NCBI RefSeq assembly: GCF_903642285.1
Contig: NZ_CAHJWJ010000012.1
Span: 1-64,000 of the forward strand
DNA: 64,000 nucleotides
Direction of reading: 5' to 3'
Origin: Sphingomonas bacterium
Lineage (GTDB): Bacteria; Pseudomonadota; Alphaproteobacteria; Sphingomonadales; Sphingomonadaceae
Shown: positions 26,911 through 33,743 of the stretch, piece by piece
Numbering within the stretch: position 1 is the stretch's first letter
Layout: each line of letters starts with the position of its first letter
Position numbers and translations under genes: made by a program
Notes under the pieces: model-generated
What the model saw: only the letters and a program-made list of their open reading frames with translations
What the model was told of the DNA's origin: nothing
The model's database searches: none

Positions 26911-28409
26911 CAGCTCGTCTTGTTCCAGGCGGCGATCTGCGCGGTCAGGAAGGTCTGGGTCGACTTGTAGGCGGAGATCTTGCTGTCCATCGCGGCATAT
27001 TGCTGCGTCAGCTGCGTCTTGGTCGCGGCGGCCGCGGTCGTCTGATCGGTCTGCTCGTCGGTCACCGTGCTCTGCTGCTTGGTGTAGTTGGCGGTGTCGA
27101 CGTCGAGGCCGTAGGTCGGGTCGGTCGCCGCGGTGGCGATCGCGGACAGCGCCGCCGACAGGCCGTTGCCGGTCGACGCGGTACCGCTGCCGATGGCCAG
27201 CATCGCCTCGACATCGTCGGGAAAATTGTTGAGCGCGTTGGACAGCGCGGTCTGGTCGAGCGTCAGCGTCCCGTCCTTGTTCGTGCCGACGCCCAGCTCG
27301 GCGAGCGTGGTCGGCGCCCCCGCGGCGGACGCGGTCGACAAGGGCGTCGTGGTCAGCTTTGCCAGGCTGCGCTGCAGCGCGGTGACGGCGGGATCGGCCT
27401 TCAGCACGCCCGTCACCGGATCGGTCTGCGTCTGAAGCGTCGCGAGCACCTGATTGTAGGTATCGACGATATTGCTGATCGCCTGGCTCAGCGCCGATCC
27501 GGGCGGCGTCGTGCCCAGCGTCACCGGCGTCGTCGAGGCCGCGACCAGCTTCAGCTGCACGCCGGAGATCAGGTTACTGATCGTGTTGCTGGCGCGGTGG
27601 AAGGTGGCGCCGTCCAGCGTCACGATCGCGTCCTGCGCGCTGGTGCCGATCGTCGTGCCCGTGGCGTCGCGCCCGACGTTGAGCGTCGACAGGCTGGTCC
27701 CCGTCGCGGTCGGGTCGGTGTCGGTACCGGTCAGCGAGAACGCCTGCGACGCGCCGGTCGCGCCCTTGATCGACAGGCGCTGCCCATTGCCGTCGGCGAT
27801 GACGGTCGCAGTGACACCGGCATTCGCCGCGTTGATCTTGGCCGCGATGCCCGACAGCGTCGCGTCGCTGCCGTCGATCGTGATCGACACCGGGCTGGAA
27901 CTGCCCGCGGTGAAGGTGGTCGTGCCGCTGCTGTCGGTCGAATCGCTGCCGAATTGGAGGGAGAAGGTGCCGGGGCGGAACGCGGTGGCCGGATCGACGG
28001 TGGTGTTGGTGGTCGCCGCCTGTGCGCTGGCAAGCTGGTTGACGACCAACGTCGCCGACAGGCCGGCGAGCTTGGATCCGGCAAGGCCCGTCGCGGTCAG
28101 CACAGAGGTGTTCGAACTGGCCGGCTGCGTCGACAGAGAGCCGCCGGTCGCCAGCGACCGGAACGCGCTTTCGAACCCGGTGATGCCGCTCTTCACCGCG
28201 GCGACGCCGGAAATCTGCGCGGTCAGCGTCGTCTGCTGGTCGGCGAGCTGGCTGTTCTTCGCGGCATATTGCGCGGTGACGAGCGAGCTGACGAGCGAGG
28301 TGATGTCGATGCCCGACCCCGCGCCCAGCGTCTGGACGATCGATGCCGGGGAAACCGTGGTCGTGGCCGCGGTCGAGCTGGTGCTGGTCGTGCTCGTGGT
28401 CGTCGTCAT
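26910..28409 (-). CDS. fliD: Flagellar filament cap FliD
   Basis: Forms the distal cap under which flagellin polymerises. 499 residues. After a Thr/Ser-rich start come GSGIDITSLVSSLV, the FliD N-terminal signature, a Ser/Thr-rich central domain with LNVGRDATG, and the FliD C-terminal region (NIVDTYNQVLATLQ, LGVGTNKDGTLTLD, QQYAAMDSKISAYKS). The start MTTTTSTTS at 28409 sits 27 bases downstream of a sigma-28-type promoter. Coupled to fliS. Confidence 0.93.
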   Translation of the reverse strand: MTTTTSTTSTSSTAATTTVSPASIVQTLGAGSGIDITSLVSSLVTAQYAAKNSQLADQQTTLTAQISGVAAVKSGITGFESAFRSLATGGSLSTQPASSNTSVLTATGLAGSKLAGLSATLVVNQLASAQAATTNTTVDPATAFRPGTFSLQFGSDSTDSSGTTTFTAGSSSPVSITIDGSDATLSGIAAKINAANAGVTATVIADGNGQRLSIKGATGASQAFSLTGTDTDPTATGTSLSTLNVGRDATGTTIGTSAQDAIVTLDGATFHRASNTISNLISGVQLKLVAASTTPVTLGTTPPGSALSQAISNIVDTYNQVLATLQTQTDPVTGVLKADPAVTALQRSLAKLTTTPLSTASAAGAPTTLAELGVGTNKDGTLTLDQTALSNALNNFPDDVEAMLAIGSGTASTGNGLSAALSAIATAATDPTYGLDVDTANYTKQQSTVTDEQTDQTTAAAATKTQLTQQYAAMDSKISAYKSTQTFLTAQIAAWNKTS

Positions 28410-28435
28410 CGTCGTATCTCCGGCACCTGTCTCAA

Positions 28436-28462
28436 GGAACGGCCGCGGCCCGGGATACTTTA
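28436..28462 (-). promoter_or_regulatory. Sigma-28 (FliA)-type promoter of fliD-fliS
   Basis: Minus strand: TAAAGTAT, 11 bases, GCCGTTCC. The layout equals that upstream of flgM and fliC and matches the E. coli FliA consensus TAAAGTTT-N11-GCCGATAA in seven of eight -35 bases. The TAA of the -35 box is also the stop codon of flhB, so the promoter overlaps the end of the early operon. Confidence 0.75.
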
Positions 28463-29587
28463 GGTCGTTTTGACGCCGTATTCGTCGAACCGCGCGGACG
28501 GCGGGACGTCTACGGGCGGCGGCATGCCGCCCATCTTCGCGTTCAGCCCGAGCACGAAGGCGAGCACGGTCGCCAGCGCCATGTACAAGTCGTCGCGGAC
28601 CTCCTGCCCCTCGCGGCTGGTATAATAGACCGCGCGCGCCAGCATCGGATATTCCAGCATCGGCACCCGGTTCTCGCCCGCCAGTTCGCGGATCGCCGCC
28701 GCGGTCGCGCCGCGCCCGCGCGCGACGACGACGGGGACCTGGTCGCGGCCCCGATCGTAGCGGAGCGCCACGGCGAAGTGGGTGGGGTTGGTCAGCACGA
28801 CATGCGCCTCCGCCACCGCCTTGCGGATGCTGCGGTTCGCCATCGCGCGCTGCTTGGCACGCTGGTTCTGCTTGGCTTCGGGCGAGCCTTCGGTTTCCTT
28901 GTGCTCGTCCTTGATCTCCTGTTTCGACATGCGCAATTTCGCCAGCAGGCGGACGATCTGGATCGGCACGTCGAGCCCGGCGATCGCCGCCAGCCCCGCC
29001 GCCATCGCGATCAGGACGCCGATGAACGTGCCGCCGAGCGCGCCGACCGCCGGGCCGAGATCGGCGGAGGACAGCCCGATCGTGACGTGCGACGCGCGCC
29101 ACAGCATGTAGCCGCCGATCGTCCCGAGCAGCCCGACCTTGGCGAGCGACTTGCCGAGTTCGATCCAGCCGTTGGTGCCGAAGATCCGCTTCACCCCCGG
29201 CCCCGGGTTGATCCGCGATGCCTTCGGCGCGAGCAGCGATCCGTTGAAGTGCAGCGCGCCCAGGCTGCCGCCGCCAAGGATCGTCGCCGCCAGCGTCATT
29301 GCGAACAGGGCGGCGAGCGACGGCGCAAGCTTCCATCCCGCCTCGGCAAGCGGCCGCCAGGGGGAGAAATCGGCGATGTCCGCATGCGTGAACGACAGGC
29401 TCGCCGCCATCACCGCCTTGCATGCGCCGACGAGCGACCGGCCGAAGACCGACAGCCAGACGACCCCGGCCAGGACGACGAGCGCGGTGCCGAAATCCTT
29501 GGAACGAAGGACGTTGCCGTCCTTGACCGCGTCGCGCCGGCGCTTGGCGGTCGGCGCTTCGGTCTTTTCGCCGAACTCGTCCGCCAT
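28460..29587 (-). CDS. flhB: Flagellar export switch FlhB
   Basis: Export-gate component that switches substrate class from rod/hook to filament. 375 residues: soluble start (EFGEKTEAPTAKRRRDA), four membrane helices, then the cytoplasmic domain with the self-cleaving NPTH near residue 267 (VLTNPTHFAVALRYD). The tail after EVRDDLYMALATVLAFV is Pro-rich and about 25 residues long. Start overlaps the fliR stop (TGATG). Confidence 0.96.
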   Translation of the reverse strand: MADEFGEKTEAPTAKRRRDAVKDGNVLRSKDFGTALVVLAGVVWLSVFGRSLVGACKAVMAASLSFTHADIADFSPWRPLAEAGWKLAPSLAALFAMTLAATILGGGSLGALHFNGSLLAPKASRINPGPGVKRIFGTNGWIELGKSLAKVGLLGTIGGYMLWRASHVTIGLSSADLGPAVGALGGTFIGVLIAMAAGLAAIAGLDVPIQIVRLLAKLRMSKQEIKDEHKETEGSPEAKQNQRAKQRAMANRSIRKAVAEAHVVLTNPTHFAVALRYDRGRDQVPVVVARGRGATAAAIRELAGENRVPMLEYPMLARAVYYTSREGQEVRDDLYMALATVLAFVLGLNAKMGGMPPPVDVPPSARFDEYGVKTT

Positions 29588-30360
29588 CAGCCGAGCACCA
29601 GGTTCTGCGTCGCGGCGAGCGCTTCGCGGATGATGACGACCATGTAATCGCCCATCGCCGGGAACGAGAGCGCGAGCGCGACGACCCCGACCGCCAGGCT
29701 GGCGGGCAGCCCCACCGCGAAGAGGTTCAGCGCCGGCGCGGCCCGGCTGAGCATCCCGACCACCAGGTTGAGGCACAGCAGCAGGAAGCCGACCGGCAGC
29801 GCGAGCAACAGCCCGGCGAGGAAGACGTAGCTGCCGAAGAACGCGATGTCCTTCAACCGGTCGACGCCGAGCCACGCGGCACCCGGCGGCAGCGCGTCAT
29901 AGCTCTTCACGATCATCTCGACGAGCACCAGGTGGCCGTTCATCGACAGGAACAGAAGCGTCAGCATGACGGTGAAGAAGGTGCCGAGCGCGGGGGTCGA
30001 GCGGCCGTTCTGCGGATCGATCGAATTGGCGAAACCGATCCCCATCGACGTGCCGATGACCTCCGACGCCAGCAGCGGCGCGGCGAACGCGACTTGCAGC
30101 ACGAAGCCGAGCGCGATGCCGACCAGCGCCTCGGCAAGGACGGCAAGGATCGTCGCGACCGCGAAGATCTGCGGCGGCGGCACGATCGGATGCGATGCGA
30201 GCACGAGCACCCCGATCGCGCCGGACAGCGACACGCGCACGACGAGCGGCAACGAGACCGCGGCGAACACCGGTGCGGTCATGAAAGTCGCACCGACGCG
30301 GACCATCACGAATACGAGCGCCCAGAGTTGCGGTTCGATCGAGAGGCCTAGACCGAGCAC
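29587..30360 (-). CDS. fliR: Flagellar export gate protein FliR
   Basis: Membrane component of the FliPQR export channel. 257 residues with six hydrophobic segments, beginning LGLSIEPQLWALVFVMVRVGATFMTAPVF-like (FliR opening) and including SLPLVVRVSLSG, ASEVIGTSMGIGFANSIDPQNG, a conserved FliR stretch. Lies between fliQ (4 bases) and flhB (1-base overlap). Confidence 0.95.
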   Translation of the reverse strand: MLGLGLSIEPQLWALVFVMVRVGATFMTAPVFAAVSLPLVVRVSLSGAIGVLVLASHPIVPPPQIFAVATILAVLAEALVGIALGFVLQVAFAAPLLASEVIGTSMGIGFANSIDPQNGRSTPALGTFFTVMLTLLFLSMNGHLVLVEMIVKSYDALPPGAAWLGVDRLKDIAFFGSYVFLAGLLLALPVGFLLLCLNLVVGMLSRAAPALNLFAVGLPASLAVGVVALALSFPAMGDYMVVIIREALAATQNLVLG

Positions 30361-30364
30361 CCGC

Positions 30365-30634
30365 CTATTTCACCAGATCCGGAATGCGCTCGAAGATCCC
30401 GATCGTGAAATCGCTCAGCAACCCCAGGATCAGCCCGCCGAAGATCACGATCGAAACCGCGACCACCACCAGCTTCGGTACGAACGACAAGGTCTGTTCG
30501 TTGATCGACGTCGCGGCCTGCACCATGCCGAGGATCAGCCCGGCCAGCAGCGCTGGGATCAGGATCGGCGCGCACGCCAGCGCGAGCACCCACATCGTCT
30601 GGTTGGCGATCGTCAGGAAATAATCGGCGTCCAT
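30365..30634 (-). CDS. fliQ: Flagellar export gate protein FliQ
   Basis: 89 residues with two membrane helices: MDADYFLTIANQTMWVLALA, PILIPALLAGLILGMVQAATSINEQTLSFVPK (conserved loop) and VIFGGLILGLLSDF. The ATG at 30634 is preceded by an in-frame TTG that would add one residue. It is separated from fliP by a family A repeat, the only clear break in the overlapping fli gene chain. Confidence 0.95.
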   Translation of the reverse strand: MDADYFLTIANQTMWVLALACAPILIPALLAGLILGMVQAATSINEQTLSFVPKLVVVAVSIVIFGGLILGLLSDFTIGIFERIPDLVK

Positions 30635-30643
30635 CAACGCGCT

Positions 30644-30727
30644 CCGTCACCCCGGCCTTGTGCCGGGGTCCAGGGCAACGAGCGCCCCGTTTGTGACTCT
30701 GGATGCCGGGACGAGCCCGGCATGACG
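30644..30727. repeat. Palindromic intergenic repeat, family A, inside the fli operon
   Basis: Two hairpins in tandem: ACCCCGGCCTTGTGCCGGGGT and ATGCCGGGACGAGCCCGGCAT, bounded by CGTCAC and ATGACG. It fills the 106-base gap between fliP and fliQ. Similar units occur at 1414-1442 and 48876-48957. Confidence 0.8.
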
Positions 30728-30740
30728 AAAACCAGTGCGC

Positions 30741-31622
30741 TCATGTCGCGAACGAATTGGCGAGGCTGCCCATCGTCAGCGCCCAGCCGTCGACGAGCAC
30801 GAACAGCAGGATCTTGAACGGCATCGATATGATCGTCGGCGACATCATCATCATGCCGAGCGACATCAGGACCGTCGCGACCACGAGATCGATGACGATG
30901 AAGGGCAGGAAGATCAGGAATCCGATCTGGAACGCGGTCTTCAGTTCGGACGTGATGAACGCGGGCAGCAGGACCGAGAAGGGAATGTCGTTGGTCGATG
31001 CATAGGGCCCCGACTTGGCGAGCCCGGCGAACAAGGTCACGTCGGCTTTGCGCGTCTGCTTCGCCATGAAGGCGTGCAAGGGCGCGCCCGCGGTCGTGAT
31101 CATCTGCGTGCCCGCCAGCTTGCCCGCCGCATAGGGCTGGATCGCGGTCGTGTTGATCTGGGCGATCGTCGGCGCCATCACGAACAGCGACAGGAACAAG
31201 GCTAGGCCGATCAGGACCTGGTTGGGCGGCGTCTGCTGCAACCCCATCGCCTGGCGCAGCATCGACAGGACGATGATGATCCGCGTGAAGCTGGTCATCA
31301 TCAGCAGGATGCCGGGCAGGATCGTCAGCAGCCCCATGATGATGAGGACCTGGAGCGACATCGACAGCGGCGCGGACTGGCCGGTCGCGGCCGCCGCACC
31401 GCCACCGATCTGGCCGAGCGCGCGGTCCACCGCATCGCCGACGCCGGGGGCGGCGGGGGCCGCGGGTGGAACTTGCGCGAAGGCGGGGACCGCGACGATC
31501 AAGGCGATCAGGACCGCGAGCGCGATCCACCACCACCGGCGGCTGCGGGATGCGCCGGTGCCGGTGCCGGTCGTACGGAACAGCGCGGGGCCGGAGCCCT
31601 TGCGCGTGACGGTGACGGTCAT
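30741..31622 (-). CDS. fliP: Flagellar export gate protein FliP
   Basis: Core pentamer of the export gate. 293 residues with an unusually long N-terminal leader (30 polar and basic residues) before a cleavable-type signal (WWWIALAVLIALIVAVPAFAQ), then SLQVLIIMGLLTILPGILLMMTSF-type helices, TPPNQVLIGLALFL and the C-terminal pair PFIVIDLVVATVLMSLGMMM. Start overlaps fliO by 4 bases. Longer than E. coli FliP because of the leader. Confidence 0.95.
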   Translation of the reverse strand: MTVTVTRKGSGPALFRTTGTGTGASRSRRWWWIALAVLIALIVAVPAFAQVPPAAPAAPGVGDAVDRALGQIGGGAAAATGQSAPLSMSLQVLIIMGLLTILPGILLMMTSFTRIIIVLSMLRQAMGLQQTPPNQVLIGLALFLSLFVMAPTIAQINTTAIQPYAAGKLAGTQMITTAGAPLHAFMAKQTRKADVTLFAGLAKSGPYASTNDIPFSVLLPAFITSELKTAFQIGFLIFLPFIVIDLVVATVLMSLGMMMMSPTIISMPFKILLFVLVDGWALTMGSLANSFAT

Positions 31623-31873
31623 AGACCCGCCTTGTCGATCAGCGTGACGCCGTTACGCGCGACCGACACGAGCAGCCGGCGGCCCTCGAAATCGATGACC
31701 GCCAGCTTGACGCCGGTCGACACCATCATCGTCTCGCGCACCGTCACCATGCGGTTGGCCGGCTTGCCCGGCATCCGCGTCTCGAACTTGCGCCACAGGA
31801 CGAGGCAACCGACCATCAGGCCGCACACGAGCGGCAGCAGGACGACGAGCTTCAGGACATAGGACCACAGCAC
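31619..31873 (-). CDS. fliO: Flagellar biosynthesis protein FliO
   Basis: 84 residues: one N-terminal membrane helix (YVLKLVVLLPLVCGLMVGCLVLW) and a small beta-rich cytoplasmic part (VTVRETMMVSTGVKLAVIDFEGRRLLVSVARNGVTLI in pieces). FliO scaffolds FliP assembly. GTG start four bases after fliN. Identified from the helix plus the 'GRRLLV.V...GVTLI' FliO pattern and from position. Confidence 0.88.
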   Translation of the reverse strand: MLWSYVLKLVVLLPLVCGLMVGCLVLWRKFETRMPGKPANRMVTVRETMMVSTGVKLAVIDFEGRRLLVSVARNGVTLIDKAGL

Positions 31874-31877
31874 CGGG

Positions 31878-32168
31878 TCAGCCGCGCTTTTCGGGGCTGA
31901 CGAGTTCGGTCATGCGGACGCCGAAACGCTCGCCGACGGTCATGACCTCGCCGCGACCGATCAGCGTGCCGTTGACGAACACGTCGAGCAGCTCGTTGGC
32001 CTGCCGGTCCAGCTCGATCACGCTCGATTCGTCGAGCGCGAGCAGTTCGCGCAGCGTCAGCGAGGTCGACCCGATCTCAACGGTCAGCTTGACATCGACG
32101 TCCTGCAGCAGCCGGAAATTGGCCGCAAGCGAAGCGTCGACCGGAAACCCGCCGGTCATGTCGTTCAT
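31878..32168 (-). CDS. fliN: Flagellar switch protein FliN
   Basis: C-ring component. 96 residues with a single SpoA domain: LQDVDVKLTVEIGSTSLTLREL, LALDESSVIELDR and DVFVNGTLIGRGEVMTVGERFGVRM. The start at 32168 has AAGGA nine bases upstream; the next Met is three codons later. Overlaps fliM by 4 bases. Confidence 0.94.
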   Translation of the reverse strand: MNDMTGGFPVDASLAANFRLLQDVDVKLTVEIGSTSLTLRELLALDESSVIELDRQANELLDVFVNGTLIGRGEVMTVGERFGVRMTELVSPEKRG

Positions 32169-33130
32169 GAATGCATTCCTTCGTCGATGCGGGAAATGGA
32201 GGTGAGCTGGATCGCGGCGCGCCCGTTCGACGTGCCGACGGTGCCGCAGCCGAGCCGGTCCTTGCCGACCATGACGGGGACTTCGTTGGCGATATCGATC
32301 GGGATGACGTCGCCGGCCTTCAGCGCCATCAGCGTCGACAGCGAGACGACGGGTTCGGCGAGGACGGAGCGGATCGGGAAGCGCACCGTCATCGCCGCGC
32401 GCGTCAGCCCGCTGCGCCACTGCGGATCGGGCGCGGACGTCTTGCCGAGCACCTTGGCGGTCAGCGACGCACCGTGCGGCTTCAGCGCGGCGACCGGATA
32501 GACCAGATCGACGAACACCGGCTTCGCATCGCCGATCGCCAGGCCGAAACGCGTGACGATGACGGGATCTTCGCCGTCGATATCGGCCAGGATGGCGGCG
32601 TTCGCCTCGACCCGGCCGGGGGTGAAACTGATCCGTGCGAGCGGTTCCCAGCTGGCGGCGAGCGGCACCGCGATCGATGCGCCCAGCCGCGCGATCAGCG
32701 CCTCGGCCGCCGGTGAGAATTCGGTCGGAAGCATCGGTGCCACCGCACCGGTGCCGCCGAAGAACAGGTCGAGCAGGCCCAGTATGAAGCGCCCGTCGAA
32801 CATGCAGAATGCCTGGCCCGTCGGGCCGAAGCCTGCCGTCGGCGTCATCGCGAGCGGCAACCAGGCGGTCAGGAGGTCGCCGCGCTCCTGCCGGTAATCG
32901 ACGAAGCGTTCGACCGACAGCGGCTCCGCCCAGCAGCGCACCTCTCGTCGCACCACGGGTTCGAACACGCCGCGCATCGACCGCGCGAGCCGGGCCGACA
33001 GATGCTGGAGCGTGTGGAGATCGCCGAACGGGTTCAGCTTTACCGCGCCCAGCACGCCGTCATGCGCCGCGCGCCCGCGGGTGCGTTTGCGGCGTTCGGG
33101 CGTATCCTTGGTTGTCGCGGCGTTAACCAT
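32165..33130 (-). CDS. fliM: Flagellar switch protein FliM lacking the CheY-binding peptide
   Basis: C-ring protein joining FliG and FliN. 321 residues. The middle domain has LSARLARSMRGVFEP and FFGGTGAV (GGxG, FliG contact), and the end is a SpoA domain (VLAEPVVSLSTLMALKAGDVIPID). The usual N-terminal CheY-P-binding segment (L-S-Q-x-E-I-D-x-L-L) is absent: the protein starts MVNAATTKDTPERRKRTRGR, basic and unlike the motif. The start is fixed by GAGGC before ATG and by fliL ending just upstream. Confidence 0.9.
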   Translation of the reverse strand: MVNAATTKDTPERRKRTRGRAAHDGVLGAVKLNPFGDLHTLQHLSARLARSMRGVFEPVVRREVRCWAEPLSVERFVDYRQERGDLLTAWLPLAMTPTAGFGPTGQAFCMFDGRFILGLLDLFFGGTGAVAPMLPTEFSPAAEALIARLGASIAVPLAASWEPLARISFTPGRVEANAAILADIDGEDPVIVTRFGLAIGDAKPVFVDLVYPVAALKPHGASLTAKVLGKTSAPDPQWRSGLTRAAMTVRFPIRSVLAEPVVSLSTLMALKAGDVIPIDIANEVPVMVGKDRLGCGTVGTSNGRAAIQLTSISRIDEGMHS

Positions 33131-33133
33131 GCC

Positions 33134-33733
33134 TCACTGAACAACGAAATTGGTAAAGTAGACGTTACTGACCCCGCCGAATCCTTCCTTTTGCTTCAAA
33201 ACATCGTTAATCGCATGGACCAGCCGGACCTGGAGCCGGTGCTTCCCCTCGGTCGTGTAGACCTGCTCCTCGGACGTATCGCCGAGCGTCATCAGGATGG
33301 CGGAGCGCACCGCGATGTCGTTGGTCTTCAGGTTCTGGATGACGGTGTCGTCGTACGGCGTGGACACCGCGACGCCGACCTGAACGAAACGCGGCGAGTT
33401 CTGCAGGTTCGCGGTGAAATCCTTTTCCATCGCGAAATAATTGGACGCATATCGATCGCCGCCCTCGCCCGACGGGGGTGCGTTGCCCTTGGCGGGTGCC
33501 GATTCGCCTCCGCCGGCGCTGCGTTTCTGTTCGTTCTTGGGGACGAGCTTCGGCCCCTCGACCACGGGCTTGGCCTTTTCGCCACCGCCGCCGACCATGC
33601 CGCTCCTCGCCGCATACAGCCCTGCCCCGACCCCGCTGCCGATCAGGGCCAGCAGGGCGACGCCCATCACCAGCATTTTGCCGAGCTTGCCCTTCTTCTT
33701 GGCAGGGACTTCGGTATCGGATTTGTCGCTCAT
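33134..33733 (-). CDS. fliL: Flagellar basal-body protein FliL
   Basis: 199 residues: a short basic cytoplasmic start (KKKGKLGKMLV), one membrane helix (VMGVALLALIGSGVGAGLY), a Gly/Lys/Pro-rich linker, and the stomatin-like periplasmic domain (DFTANLQNSPRFVQVGVAVST, RSAILMTLGDTSEEQVYT, GGVSNVYFTNFVVQ). FliL rings around the stator. Lies between fliK and fliM. Confidence 0.93.
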   Translation of the reverse strand: MSDKSDTEVPAKKKGKLGKMLVMGVALLALIGSGVGAGLYAARSGMVGGGGEKAKPVVEGPKLVPKNEQKRSAGGGESAPAKGNAPPSGEGGDRYASNYFAMEKDFTANLQNSPRFVQVGVAVSTPYDDTVIQNLKTNDIAVRSAILMTLGDTSEEQVYTTEGKHRLQVRLVHAINDVLKQKEGFGGVSNVYFTNFVVQ

Positions 33734-33743
33734 CGGTTCGTCC

